A DNA stretch of 64,000 bases, taken from assembly GCA_951329385.1 (NCBI GenBank), contig OX589597.1, positions 9,947,501 to 10,011,500 on the forward strand, written 5' to 3'. This DNA is from Polia nebulosa. Its lineage: Eukaryota > Arthropoda > Insecta > Lepidoptera > Noctuidae. A model generated the notes under the pieces. That model searched no databases, was not told the DNA's origin, and was given only the letters and a program-made list of their open reading frames with translations. The translations under genes were made by a program, and so were the position numbers. This document shows positions 52,765 to 64,000 of the stretch, one piece after another; within the stretch, counting starts at the first letter, position 1, and each line of letters opens with the position of its first letter.

Positions 52765-53185
52765 ATCAGATGACTTCTCCCGAGTGTCAGACTCTAAGCG
52801 GCTCCGAAACGTTCAATTGCGACTGTCAATTTTACGTCATTGTCAATTGCGATTGATCGTTTACGAGTACAATTGAAGAAATTGTCAATCGCAGTTCTTT
52901 ACGAGATTGAAAGCAATTGATGAAAAATTTGATTGATGCTCATTGACAATCGTTTCCGTCATATTTGCGCGTCTGACTGCAGTGAAAACAAACATGGCGG
53001 ATACTACACCATGGGGATTTATAACGCGATCGTCCAGAGTTAGCGCAAACAATTGAAGTGGCAATGGCACCTTCAATTGCAATTGTCAATAACGTAGCAC
53101 ATTGACAGTCGCAATTGAACATGTCGGGGCCGCTTTACTGACTAAAACCCAGTGGTCCAGGGCCGCGGTAACTATTCTCTCTCAA
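52765..53185 (-). mobile_element. R1-clade 3' UTR copy split by a MITE
   Basis: Reverse-strand R1 3' UTR pieces (CAGATGACTTCTCCCG and GTGTCAGACTC at left; CTGACTAAAACCCAGTGG at right) flank 52794-53137. Compared with 8450-8490, the split falls inside GACTCTTACTGA. Confidence 0.75.
52794..53137. mobile_element. MITE with AAGCGGCYCCGA inverted repeats
   Basis: 344 bp. Left AAGCGGCTCCGAAACGTTCA and right-end complement AAGCGGCCCCGACATGTTCA extend over about 40 bp of inverted repeat. The interior repeats TCAATTGCGA, ATTGTCAATCGC and CAATTGAAG many times in both orientations. Non-coding. Confidence 0.8.
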
Positions 53186-53311
53186 ACAATCCCGCACGTT
53201 TGGTATCTTTAATTTAGAATCCGCTAGTCAGTAGTTAAACTAAGCATATGATTACCGAGTTTTATAAACGAGACTGTAAGTGTTCAATAACTAACTAATT
53301 ATAACAAAATC

Positions 53312-53650
53312 AATCTGCCTAGCCTTTTCCCAACTATATTGGGGTCGGCTTCCAGTCTAACCGGATGCAGCTGAATACCAGTATTTTACATGGAGCGACT
53401 ACTTATTTGACCTCCACAACCCAGTTACTGGGTAATACGATACCCCTTGGTAAGACTGCTTGTCAGACTTTCGAGCTTCTGACGACCCGTAACGACTGTC
53501 AAAGATCCACGATTGACAGCACGATTGAGGCACGGAGGAGTCTCGGTATGTAAAGATGGTCACCCATCCATGGAGCAACCCCGGGTAAGCGTAGCTTAAC
53601 CTGATGGATCGACCCGTGCGGCTGTTATTACTTTAGCCACGAGCTCCTCC
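53312..53650 (-). mobile_element. 5S-type SINE, full length
   Basis: Reverse-orientation copy close to the one at 1205 but with a shortened segment near 53515-53545 (GACAGCACGATTGAGGCACG). Imperfect flanks CTAATTATAACA / CTAATCATAACA support target duplication. Confidence 0.8.
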
Positions 53651-55234
53651 ACTAATCATAACACCAAAGAAAATAAACCCAGTTTCAAAATAAATTAATA
53701 AAGAGTCTAGACAAGTTATAATCGATTTTAAAAAGTAGATAGTCTATTTTCCATCAACAAAACAGTAAAGGGCCTTTGATAAATACAGCAGCCAGGTAAT
53801 GTTTACGCTTAAAACAATAGTGACGTCGGCACACAATCCAGGGGTCTGTTTTTCAGCTAATTTGCTGTGTAAAGCCGATTGCTAACGGTTATTGAGACAG
53901 ATGGTTCGAACGCAAACACTGTTGGCCTGTGACGCTGACGATTGAGTTGTGTGTGTGCAAAAGAGAGAACGGAGTGTTGCCATAAAATAAAATAGATTTT
54001 TGACCTATTTGTGCTTAAAGTTTAATAGGGTGACAAGCTAAGCATAGGTGCCTAATTCCTTTCCCAAAAAATAGAAGACATTTATATCAGAAAAGTTGAC
54101 CATTGAAATTATAATTAGTGTGAAATTAAGCTGTTTACAGTTTCATAATATTTTTTAATGCATCTAAACTTTAAATTTTTTGCTGTTACCAAAGAGGACT
54201 TTATACATTTGCTACTGAAATAATAGTGATTCAATATCTACGTAAATGTTCTTTTCATTATTTCTGCAGTTTAGCAGTCAGTATCATTTGAACAAGTTGT
54301 ATAAAACTAAAGTTATTTTATAGCCCTTTTTATTTCAACATTATTCTTTACAAAATCGTCTTTCAATGTTTTGTTCATAAAACAATACTGCTCGTTATAT
54401 TACAGATTTAGTTGCTTAGAAATTGTTAATTAAATCAAAACAAAAAAGAGTATGTTGTTGATTACAACAAAGAGTTGTATCTCAAAAATAAATTCGTATT
54501 CGTAGAAAGTAAAACAATTTATTGGCAAATTAGATAGAGTTATTTTTCTTTCAATTTTTTGATGTTAAATGTTCTTCAATTTCGAAAAAAAATACCTATA
54601 CCTTCACCTGAAATAATAGTTTTTTGCAAAATATTTCTAGGTATTCTGCACAAACAAGCTTTTTAATTTAAACACAAAATATCGTGTCTATGCTGTTGAC
54701 CAATAAAGAGTTTCTCTATCTCTAGCTGCTGATCCTATAATAGTTTGTGGATTCAGGTATTTTTTTTTTTTTTTTTTGGGGCTGGGCTTAAAAATGCATT
54801 GTCATCGGAACTGAAACAACTTGTAAAAATTTAAGTCTTTAGGATAAAAGAAGGTCAGCTTGCAAGATTTGACCCAAACCAACAAACACTAGGTTAACTA
54901 AGTTGTCACGTAGTGGAGGGACGGAGGAGTGACACGAAGAAGAGGTAGAAGAAGATTTTAGACGTATATTTTATTATTTACAGTTGGCTTGATTACCTAT
55001 ATGAAGCACTTATTAATGGTACGTACACCATACAATGAGACTAGGTACATATTTAAATTCTATTATTGCCAGGCAATATGCCTGAATCTACGAGTACCTA
55101 GTTATAAAAGCGGCACTTCACTGTTCTAGTAACTCTTACAAACTGGTAACTGTCATTTGCTGAATAGTTGGAAAATTACAATGATAAGGAGGAGCTTATT
55201 CTAGCTCGGCAGCTAAATTTGAACTGATTTTAAA
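53651..55234. other. Mostly unassigned AT-rich sequence
   Basis: 54690-54722 has a LINE-like end (GACCAATAAAGAGTTTCTCT); 54756-54778 is a T-run. Nothing else recognised. Confidence 0.45.
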
Positions 55235-55890
55235 ATGAAAAAAAAAACTTTATAAAAAAAAACAACCGCCTTCCAAAAAAGAAAATACATTAAAAATTAA
55301 AAATAACATTAATTTCGGAAGTCGGTGTTTGTATTTTATTTCTTCGTTATTTGACAACGAAGAAAACAACAACAACCTTGCTGCTGCCTTGTTACAAAGT
55401 TAAATAAAAGCTTTTAAAAAGCTGGTTTTACTGTTATTATCTGATAGTTATACATGTGTAATATTATTATTAAACATGCTGGTATCACACTTGATATCTT
55501 CAATATCTACATGATAGTGCACATTAATCGTCCTATTATATCTGCATATTATCTCTACTGTATTACAACTCTTATTACCAACATGCGAATCTATATATAT
55601 AAAAAAACGACTTCCAAATAAGAAAATACTAAATAAAATATTTTCTTTTTTGAAAGTCGGTTGTTTTTAACCGACTTCGAAAAAGGGAGAGGGTCTATGT
55701 TCGACTGTATGTACGTTTTTTTTTTTTTTATATTTCCACCGATTTCTCTGTCAGTTATGGACCGATTTTCAAAGCGCTTTTAGAAAAACTGAACAAAAGC
55801 GAAAACTACTATGTCCACACATACATAAAAAAAAAACATAAAAACCTTACAGACGAACATAGAACCTCCTCCTTTTTCGAAGTAGAAACT
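55235..55890. repeat. Cluster of family E fragments, partly head to head
   Basis: 55235-55400 and 55600-55665 are fold-back ends. 55671 starts a sense E2 copy (AACCGACTTCGAAAAAGGGA), and 55845-55882 is the reverse complement of an E2 start. The two starts face each other about 210 bp apart, making a large imperfect inverted repeat. Confidence 0.65.
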
Positions 55891-56060
55891 GACTGACTGA
55901 CATATCAACGCACAGCCGAAACGACTGGGACTAGGAACGTGAAATTTTGCACACGGCTTCCTTTTATAATTTAGCGGAGCACTAAGAAAGGGTTTTTTGA
56001 AATTCATCCCCTAAGGGGTTAAAGTGAGGGTTGAAAGTTAGTATGAAGTAGGTACTAATT
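55891..56060 (+). repeat. Dispersed Helitron-like repeat body
   Basis: CACTAAGAAAGGGTTTTTTG, CATCCCCTAAGGGGTTAAAG and CCACCCGGGTGAAGCCGCTG are familiar parts of a lepidopteran repeat. No CTAG end. Confidence 0.5.
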
Positions 56061-57139
56061 CCACCCGGGTGAAGCCGCTGGCATAAGGTACTATTATCTA
56101 TAACTACATGATTCAAGTCCATCATGACCTTCAACTATTAAACACGATTATTATTCTAAAACTTTATATTTTACAATCTATTATAACCTTAAAAACTGTT
56201 AATGAAAATATCATCAACATTGATTCAACAGTTTCTGAGAAAATTGCAAATATACAAACATACGTTGCAAATAAAAACCTAGTTTTTTTTTGTTTAAAAA
56301 GATGCCAGATTATAACTCGTAAGTGACAATATATTACGTATTTAAGTGACGAATGATACTCGTAAGTGATAATATAAGTGTAGTATTCTGACGGCCATTA
56401 CGGCACAGAGCAAAGAACTCGTAAAACATGGCGTCCAAACATTGTCAGCTGTAGTTAGATGTAGCCGGCTAACAAGGATATTGGATGATGAGGCGCGCCC
56501 GCTCTCCATCCGCCACTAGTCCTCTGTGTCAACACATTGAGTGACTAGATTCATTTAATTAGTTCAATAGGACTTTGGAAGGATTATCACTTATCAGCCT
56601 TATTTATTAAACTCGCTAGCATAGTTTAAATACCGACTAGCGGATTCTAAATACAAATTCTCCGTAGAAAATTTAGTATTAAATCCGAGACATCACCTAA
56701 AGCGCGGTCACTCTCGAACTGCATAGAAAAGGAAAGAGATGCGAGAAATGCTCGCAATTTATTGCAAAATATGAAGTATTTTATCGATTTACTTAGGATT
56801 TACTAAGAAATTTATAAAAAATAAACCATGCAATTTAGTGTTTGAAATTTTATGGTATATTTTTTTATGATTATAATTGTTCATGAAGGGATAAACTGCT
56901 TTTAAAGATAATTAAGAGGTATGTTATAAGATTTTTTTGATGCATTAAAGTATGTTAAATTATATTTTGAGTTCCATCACTGTATGCAAATAGGATTTGA
57001 AAAAATCATTTTTTTTTTATTTGTCAAAATGATTTACGGTAGAGATACACTGCTTTAAAAAACCTTAAAAATCCGTTAATATGTGTTTAACCTAATTACA
57101 TGCTTAACTTTTTTATAAATAAAGCCCATCTTTTTTTAC
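56061..57139. other. Unassigned sequence
   Basis: 56380-56560 is somewhat GC-richer (GATGAGGCGCGCCCGCTCTC) but has no long frame. Nothing recognised. Confidence 0.4.
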
Positions 57140-57315
57140 TAATTTTATTATAAAGGCGAAAGGAACTCTCTCTATGTATGTTTGCTGCGTTTTCATGCTT
57201 TAACCGATGAACAAATTTTTATGAGTTTTAGTATACAGATAGATTGGACCATGGAGCAGGACGTAGGAATTTTTATTCAGGGTTCACGTTCGTTCGTCCG
57301 CGGGCGAAGTTGATC
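57140..57315 (+). mobile_element. Helitron-like repeat, 3' end degraded
   Basis: ACTAATTTTATTATAAAGGC at the left and TTCGTCCGCGGGCGAAGTTG at the right follow the family layout (compare 52478-52675) but CTAG has been lost. Confidence 0.55.
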
Positions 57316-57854
57316 GATCAAATCTCTATCATTTGTAACGATTTCAGAAGATTTATTTTCCAATTAAATTCAGTTGAGACTATTGTCTTTGATTTATTTT
57401 ACGTATAAATTATGTTTTTCTTGTTAATATACGCTTTCCAAAGAAATCTACGGGAATCCCCGCTAATTTACGATGAAAACCTTTTATGAATTATTGGACT
57501 TTTTAAACTTATTAATACTAAGAATAATCTATAAATATGATCGGTTACAATCAATTATTAATATCGATTCTCGCTACAAGTCATAATTATAAGGTTCTGA
57601 CTTACTTGTCAACTTTGAGAATAATTGAATATGTTCGAGTAACTTATATTATTTTATTGCCTACGTCTAACAAAATTCAATTTTCAATAAGCTATTTTGA
57701 ACTTTGAAAAGTCAAAGGTCTCATGCCTATATGATGTACCTACTTGCTGATATTATGAATTATTAGAAGTATGTGTTATATACTATAACGCAACCCTTTC
57801 GTATCAAAATTATAAACTAAATCGTCTCACTATTCGACCTGTATGTATAATATA

Positions 57855-58024
57855 CTAGCGACCCGCCCCAGCTTTGCACATGTACAAATTAATCACCTAA
57901 ACCTTTCTCGTTAATCACTCTGTCTATTGGTGAAAATCGCATGAAAATCCGTTCAGTAGTTTTTGAGTTTATCACGAACAGACAGACAGACAGACGCGGC
58001 GGGGGGCTTTGTTTTAAAATATGT
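57855..58024 (-). mobile_element. Helitron-like element
   Basis: CTAG preceded by A at the left (57854-57858), then GCGACCCGCCCCAGCTTTGC. The right end is near CGGGGGGCTTTGTTTTAAAA. Same end as the fragment at 32522-32605. Confidence 0.65.
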
Positions 58025-58641
58025 AGCTAAGTTTTTGAATCGCTCGATAGAGCAGAAAAATCTTATTGATTAATTTTCTTCTAATAAGAAGAATTCAGAA
58101 TACTGAATGTAATATTTATTTTAAGTAACTGTTTACTAGTAAAGCTCTCGAGAATCCATTTTAAACGTCCAAAACAGCAGCTCCTGAAAAATATGACTCC
58201 ATTCAACAGAAATTTGATGAATCAATCAAACTTATATAAATAATTATCGCGTGTTTTTTACAAACATAAATTCAGAATCCATTAAAAAACATTCAACCAT
58301 GTAACAAGAAGATCCTCTACAAAAAACACTTTTTTCATTATATTTGCGAAGTTAATTATACAGATTTGGCCATGATTACATGGGCGGTGAATGGACATAG
58401 TTTTTCTCGTCAGTGTACCTTGGCTTTCCGGCGAACTAGTCTCCGCCCGCGACCGTGCTCGTGGGAAAAAAATAAATAGAAATAAAATCGTGCCACGCAC
58501 TGCTGACGATGAGTGCGTGCCAAATGCAGGGCTGTCGTTAGCCAAGAGTAAGGATTCATTGTTGAAAGATCTCTTAAGTTTTTATTTGAGAAACACCGAC
58601 TAAACGATATCATAATTAATCAGAAACACAACGCAGTAATT
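58025..58641. other. Unassigned sequence
   Basis: The 58380-58560 segment has frames of 67-87 codons on both strands, none with a recognisable domain. Confidence 0.4.
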
Positions 58642-58935
58642 CATCCGGGCCTGCGGACGGCGAGTAGTGGATAGCTCGCCGTCCGATCAGCACCACGCCA
58701 GGTAGTGTTCCACGCACGCCTCAAAGAGTTGTCAGCAATAATGACGGGGCCCGTCATGTCCGATGCCTGCCCAAGGGTTGAGGATAAATTCGAAACAGAG
58801 TTACCTCGCCCCTAGGCACTCAGGGCAGGGAAGGAACAGGGGTGGGTTTTAGTCAGTAAGAGTCTGACACGCTCCACCCTAGAGCGGCAGATGTCATTGT
58901 ATGATTTCCCACCCCACAAAAAAGAAAAAAAAAAC
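58642..58935 (+). mobile_element. R1-clade LINE 3' UTR copy, truncated
   Basis: CCGGGCCTGCGGACGGCGAG to GATTTCCCACCCCACAAAAA with an A-rich tail. Flanks CGCAGTAATTC and CGCTGTAATTC suggest an 11-bp target duplication with one change. Confidence 0.82.
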
Positions 58936-60624
58936 GCTGTAATTCGTTTTATAATCTGAAAATTATAGATTACATTGTAATCTTTATAGCCAACTCATAA
59001 TCCCTTGTCAAACTACTACTGATATTTCGCGTCTGTCTTATTAAATTGGCAGTCTTCCCAACTAGCTAAAATCGATCACTTTAGTTTTCATTTCACATTG
59101 CGCTAAACGAGTGACGTAGTTACTCGTATGTACATCGCGTCAAATATCGAAATTACATTACCAACATTGTCATTTAAATTTCGTTTGGTTGGCAACCCTG
59201 CCGTGACGATGAATGGACACCGTGACATTGTGCGGTTCACGTGCGTGTGACGTCATCAATGATTTTCTCTAACAGTTGTACGATTTCATCGCAACAATAG
59301 CAAATAAAATAAAGGCTTGTTTTCAATTCAGGTGTTATTGTAAAAAGTAACTGTAATATTTTTTATAATTTAAATTGTAGGTGTTCAAAATCATATCTAT
59401 ACTTGAACTAAAACTGTTACGAAACCAAAACCTCCCACAATGCAGCAACTTGCCTCTATAAATAAACAGCAGACGTCAGCCAGTGCTATCGGAAACAATT
59501 TCCAGCCAAGTAGTTAAATAGTCCCCTCAAGGTTGAGAGGGCCTACTCGGTACTCCTCCACAACCCGGTTTTCCTCTACAGTAGCCTCAAGACTATAATC
59601 CACCTCTCCCCAGCAGACAAGAAACGCTTTTTCAAGACGCACTTTGCATATTTAAATTCTCTGTACTAATCAGATCCGACCTTACTCTGACCTCTAAATC
59701 ACGAAGGTCTTATGTTTCATAGGTACTTGTACATTACATGTTTTATTGTGATCACATACAGTCCATAATTAATTACTACTATTGTATAATTTCCATGGCC
59801 TTGTAACGTGTCGTCGCAGGTTAGGATTTTATAGGTAGTGGTTGGATTGTCTTCTTTGCTATACAATGCTGCGTTGACCTCGTCAATGTCACGGCCGCTA
59901 GCTATTGTGTGGTCAAGCGAAGTGGAGCTTGGCGGTATTGTTGTTTCGCCATTGATGCTCTTGTTTATAGTCCGCTCATCAGCATTATGGATATAATCGT
60001 ATCATTTACATAATGTAATGTAATCATATTTTTGGAGGTTGAATCGTATTCGTAGATAAAACTTTCGGTTTTCAGTGCAAATGAAATTCAAATAGAAACA
60101 CTCTATTTAAATGCGACTTTAATAAATGCAAGATTTACAGTGTTTATCATTAAAATGAGCTTCTCAACTTCAGTTTTGAGGCTGCAACGCTTTGGAAAGC
60201 GTTTGAATAGAGCTGTCTCAAAAACAAGTGAATGGGCTATTCATCCAAAGCGTGTTATCTCTCTAATCTAGTTAATCACGGCCTATTTTCGCCGACTCAT
60301 TAGAAGGGATAATACTTTTGTGAGGCTTCTAACAGTTCTAAGTAAGTAGGTCATTATTAGTCTGCATTTACTTAATTGCTTTTAGGGTAGCGAAGTTTTT
60401 TGGCTTACTTTACGATCGGAATAGTGTAATCTATTTGCGTTGTGGCCTTGAAGAACTTTTGAGTTGGTTTTAGTTTGATTTTGATGGGTGTACTTAATTA
60501 GGAAGTAGGTAAATGTAGGGAAATTAATGATTCTCGCAATTTGTAGGTAGGGTTGAATTAAATTACGCAATATAGCTAATAGGGTAGTTTCCTGTTTATG
60601 TAAATTATAATTATATTTAGTCCG
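58936..60624. other. Unique sequence with a possible core promoter
   Basis: No repeat found. Contains the TATA motif at 59456 described separately. Frames are short. Confidence 0.4.
59456..59490 (+). promoter_or_regulatory. Possible TATA promoter
   Basis: CTATAAATA (59456-59464) lies 21-25 nt upstream of GTCAGCCAGTGC, which resembles an arthropod TCAGT initiator, though the spacing is a little short. No good ORF follows within about 500 nt. Weak, chance is likely. Confidence 0.2.
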
Positions 60625-60818
60625 TAAGGTACCTATATTAACGCATCAAAGTTCTGGAGGGGGGCTCGTTACCTCACTTTGTGATAAAAACTGTCGCACA
60701 CCGTGTCATCACGCTAAATTTCAACTGTATCGTCCTCATTTTTTATTTACGTGACAAAAGACAAAATACGTGACCAATATTTTTTGGTAATCTAACTGAC
60801 GAACTAATTAGATTTTTT
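60625..60818 (-). mobile_element. Truncated MITE (family F)
   Basis: ACGCATCAAAGTTCTGGAGG, then GTCATCACGCTAAATTTCAA and GTAATCTAACTGACGAACTA. It is the 3' two thirds of the 22918 element in reverse order. Confidence 0.6.
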
Positions 60819-60949
60819 AAGGTAACTACTATAATAGGGTATTAAGAAGAACTTATTTACAAAACAGTAAAAATAGACTCTGTCTTAATTTTAATAATTA
60901 GTTTATTCAAAAGTTTCTGCAATAAGTACTGCACGGCCTGCAAGGATCC

Positions 60950-61330
60950 TGAGACGTTCTTCAAAGCTCGGGGTATGTCGCACTCGCTGGCAACGACAAA
61001 AAAAGAAGAATAGGGCACTCAGAGTCACTAGGTATATTAATTATAATAATAACATGTGTGCCCACTTCGGCCGGGCCAACAGAACTGATCCCTAAAACAA
61101 ATGTGATCCCTACACCTTCTAAATTCAAACGGCTCTCCAATAACTCTCCAACATTCTCACCAGCCAGTTGAAGTCATAGGATGATTTCACATCCCCAAAA
61201 AAAAAAAAAAAAAACCAGCCAGTTGAAGGCCGGTACAGACCCGCTAAGATTAGGCTGTGACTACAATCGTCACATGAGCTACGCCCCTACGAATAGACGC
61301 GCAAACGCTAGTAAGGCTTCTATTCAATTG
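60950..61330. repeat. Family M repeat, copy 2, with an R1 insertion
   Basis: GGGCACTCAGAGTCACTAGG, ACATGTGTGCCCACTTC and AAGGCCGGTACAGACCCGCT follow the order of copy 1. It is split by the 40-nt R1 insertion at 61174-61213. Confidence 0.55.
61174..61213 (+). mobile_element. Ultra-short R1-clade LINE insertion (40 nt)
   Basis: TCATAGGATGATTTCACATC then CCC and an A-run is just the last 20-odd nt of the R1 3' UTR plus poly(A). A perfect 15-bp target duplication ACCAGCCAGTTGAAG flanks it (61159-61173, 61214-61228). Confidence 0.9.
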
Positions 61331-61459
61331 AACCCTTGAAGAGCCTGTTGAAACCTACCTAACCCTCACCAGAAGGCCCTACCTACCTTGCCGTACTACT
61401 CGTCACAGTACCTACCTAATTATACGCCGTAATATATTAATTTAATGACAAGCTACAGA

Positions 61460-61565
61460 TCGCGATTGACATAGTTAAGCTACACCTAATCCGGCCATCA
61501 ATTGGATGGGTGGCTGTTGATAGCTAATCCTCTTCATGCTCCAGCAAGCTTATTAACCCATAAGC
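61460..61565 (+). mobile_element. 5S-type SINE head, variant subfamily
   Basis: GACATAGTTAAGCTACACC then GGCCATCAATTGGATGGGTG and GCTG repeat the 5S-like block with a closer box C (TTGGATGGGTG). The tail is not preserved. Confidence 0.55.
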
Positions 61566-61734
61566 GTCATTTCCGGCTTAATGCAGTAGATTGAACCATG
61601 TATCTTTCCCCTACCCTTTTGGGATAAGCAGGGTTCTAGACTTATCTATTATATGCAACAGCTATCCCTAAAATAAGGGTTTTAGTGGGGTGAATGGATT
61701 TAACAGGATTTAATTATCTGTAATCCTTTGTAAG

Positions 61735-61930
61735 TCATCATCATCTTGCTGCCCTTATCCCATGTTACTTGGGGTCGGCGCAACACGTTTTGTTCTTCCA
61801 TTCTGTCCTGTCAGCCGTCACGCTATCACTAACTCCCTTTTCTTTCATATCACTCCTCATACAATCCATCCATCCTTTCTTTGGCCTCCCTCTCCATCCA
61901 TCCACACTTCTTCCTTTACTCTTTTAGTAA
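61735..61930 (-). mobile_element. LINE-like 3' end
   Basis: CATCATCATCTTGCTGCCC then TTGGGGTCGGCGCAACACGT, familiar as the complement of a lepidopteran LINE 3' end with an ATGATG tail. The reverse strand may carry decayed coding sequence near 61860-61930. Confidence 0.5.
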
Positions 61931-62669
61931 CTAAGGAATATTTTTCACACTGGGTATGGACTTAGTAAAACCAAGAAACCATCATCGACAAAATATTAAG
62001 TTCAATACAGATCGTTATTCAATAACTACCCTTGAAAGATCTTGAAGTAACCTTAAACATCAGTTCGTCTTATGGCTAACACAGACAGCCGTGACGCGAC
62101 AGTGAAGCGACAACCCGTTTTTATAGAAGTCGCGCCTGACTACAGGAGCCTTTATTTAAATTCTCTACTCTGAAACAACTGTATTATCAGCCATCAGTAA
62201 CTTGTCATTTTACGAAGATTTCAAAGTTGTAGTTTACTGAAGGATGTTTCGTAACAACAGATCTTTTGTTGTCAACAACAACAAGACAGATATGAGCAAC
62301 ATTGTTGTGAAGATCAAAACCCTATTGTACTTAATCTTAGCACATATCTAGTTATTACGTCAATATATTATGTATGTAGAAAGAAAAACGGCCATGAGGC
62401 AAAAAAATTGCTTCGACTTTATATTGCTTTAAAGAGATACGACTTCTTTGCTGAAATAAATAAAAATGTATCAGTACAAAGTTTTAGCTCATGAAATATT
62501 TAAGTAAAGCGTTGACATGCTAAGTTATTACCATTATTATCTTACGAAAAATCTTCTGTTACACATAAGCCACATTCCAAACTTAATCCTACAACGAATA
62601 GTTGTAATAGAACTTCAATAATTTTGATAGAAATTGCTCTACGAAATACCTATATATTTTTTCTATTTT
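61931..62669. other. Unassigned AT-rich sequence
   Basis: No gene or repeat partner recognised. Confidence 0.4.
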
Positions 62670-62682
62670 CCTTTCTAAGAAA

Positions 62683-63015
62683 TGAGGAGCTCGTGGCTAA
62701 AGTAATAACAGCCGCATGAGTCGATCCATCAGGTTAAGCTACGGTGACCATCGGGTGACCATCTTTACATACCGAGACTCCTCCGTGCCTCGGAAAGCAC
62801 GTTAGGCCGTTGGTCCCGACTGTCAATCGTGGATCTTTGACAGTCGTTACGGTTCGTCAGAAGCCCGAAAGTCTGACAACCAGTCTTACCAAGGGGTATC
62901 GTATTACCCAGTAACTCGGTTGTGGAGGTCAGATAGGCAGTAGCTCCATGTAAAATACTGGTATTCAACTGCATTCGGTTAGACTGGAAGCCGACCGCCG
63001 ACTGATTGATTTTTA
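62683..63015 (+). mobile_element. 5S-type SINE with perfect target duplication
   Basis: Head: GAGCTCGTGGCTAAAG, GGTTAAGCTACGGTGACC (part of the 5S-like block is deleted). Tail: GGTTAGACTGGAAGCCGACC, truncated. Perfect 13-bp duplication CCTTTCTAAGAAA flanks it (62670-62682, 63016-63028). Confidence 0.85.
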
Positions 63016-63410
63016 CCTTTCTAAGAAAACGCGTTGTCCCATGTTGTCGCAATTTTGTGTTGCACGTGTCTGCGGGAGCCTTGAATCGCTATAATTAAAC
63101 CCTCTTTAACCTTGCCGCTTAATGTAATATCATCATTAAGCCACATACCTACAAACAACAAACAAACATTTAAATGCTCTAAAAGTCTAAATAAAGCAAT
63201 CAAAAACCACGTAACTCACATTCAACATTAACATATTCGCTTGAGCAAAACCCAGTAACTTCCATAAATAATATGTGTTCCTACTTCGTGTTTATAATTT
63301 AAATTTCTCCGACGTTTCGAGGCCTTTCAGCCTGTGGTCATGGAGGGGCTGACCTACAGTATGTCGGCACTAACTGGAAAGGCCAAAGTATCGGATAATT
63401 TTTAATCTAG

Positions 63411-63881
63411 GGATGGGCCGAAATACGTTTTACATTTGGTTTAACCGAACTTCGGCATTCGGCCGAAATTCGGTTCAAATGCCGAACATTCGATACATGA
63501 AAATATTAAAATAACTAAACCTTTTAGTCTAAAATAATAAATCTAAACCAGCAAAATAAAATTATACACATTTATTTATTGTTTGTTAGTTGTTACTTAA
63601 TTAACAACTAAATATTTTCTTAACATTATCATAATTTGGACTCCTAAAAATTGAAATAATTATCGCCAAAGATAAAATCACTATTTTTAATTTTTTTTAA
63701 AGTGTTAAATGAAATCTTACTGCCCACTAGTATTTAAAATTAACCAAGGGCAGGTTATGGTGCAAAAACAAAGAAGGTGAAAATTACCGAACTTCGGCCG
63801 AAATGCGGCCGAACTTTTTATTTTTACCGTATGTTCGGCCGAAGTTCATATTCGGTTCAAACCACATTCGGCCCATCCTTG
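63411..63881. mobile_element. MITE with GGATGGGCCGAA ends and CCGAA-rich fold-back
   Basis: Left AGGGATGGGCCGAAATACG and right-end complement AAGGATGGGCCGAATGTGG are inverted. CCGAACTTCGGCCGAAAT-type subrepeats line both sides (63450-63490, 63788-63850), so the ends form a long imperfect hairpin. The ends recall a common hAT-type MITE, but a clean 8-bp target duplication is not seen. Confidence 0.7.
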
Positions 63882-64000
63882 TAAATAACCCTAAAGTTTC
63901 GTGTAAATACGGAGGTAGCTGTATTTATCTTGCCGTCCTCTGTTTTTTGAGGTTCACGTATTTATTTTTGTAGGTTGGCAAGTGCCTATGGGATGTGTAA

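Noticed and set aside
1..64000. Endogenous viral sequence
   Set aside because: I looked for viral coding signatures such as envelope, capsid or viral polymerase frames and found none. All reverse transcriptase-like sequence is of non-LTR type and the TRIM has no coding region.

Overview
The window reads as gene-poor, AT-rich, non-coding nuclear DNA from a moth. I think it is a noctuoid, because the mix of SINE, LINE 3'-end, Helitron-like and MITE families is of the type I associate with noctuid genomes. That assignment is recognition, not a search result. I see no complete host protein-coding gene. Nearly all coding potential belongs to transposable elements: a mariner transposase with one frameshift, a jockey-group reverse transcriptase with one frameshift, two shorter jockey-like 3' ends, an R1-clade LINE 3' end, RTE-like 3' ends, and one further LINE C-terminus. 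The best host-gene candidate is a CpG-rich stretch at about 40.4-41.05 kb that looks like a promoter plus non-coding first exon on the + strand, with good splice donors at 40808 and 40984. If so, much of the right half could be first intron.

Layout. 1-10.6 kb holds nested small repeats: fold-back-ended elements, 5S-like and tRNA-derived SINEs, R1 3' UTR copies and three MITE types. 11.7-13.1 kb has a decayed mariner-like transposase, an RTE-like 3' end and a LINE C-terminus. 13.8-16.8 kb holds the long jockey-group LINE. 17-19.1 kb is a pile-up of R1, RTE and SINE copies. 19.13-19.59 kb is a miniature LTR retrotransposon (TRIM) with paired 119-bp LTRs, a primer-binding site, a polypurine tract and a 5-bp target duplication. 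20.3-23.2 kb has an R1 tail, the mariner, a 103-bp tandem array and a MITE. 24.6-27.3 kb holds SINEs, a Helitron and a hAT-type MITE split by a SINE. 27.7-29.0 kb is the R1-clade LINE end. 29.5-33.9 kb is a nested cluster ending in two MITEs that share a TTAA. 34-38.5 kb has two jockey-like remnants, a 70-bp minisatellite and a further MITE. 40.4-41.05 kb is the CpG-rich candidate exon. 41-50.8 kb is mostly unique sequence with Helitron-like pieces and a hAT MITE. 50.8-64 kb returns to scattered SINEs, Helitrons, R1 tails and MITEs.

Three themes stand out. First, one SINE family carries an apparent 5S rRNA-derived head and several copies keep clean target-site duplications. Second, at least six compact inverted duplications (arms about 24-31 nt, loops 0-15 nt) interrupt otherwise recognisable repeats. 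Third, nesting lets several element boundaries be read directly from the pre-insertion sequence. Calls rest on reading the sequence and comparing copies inside the window; family names are recognition-level.
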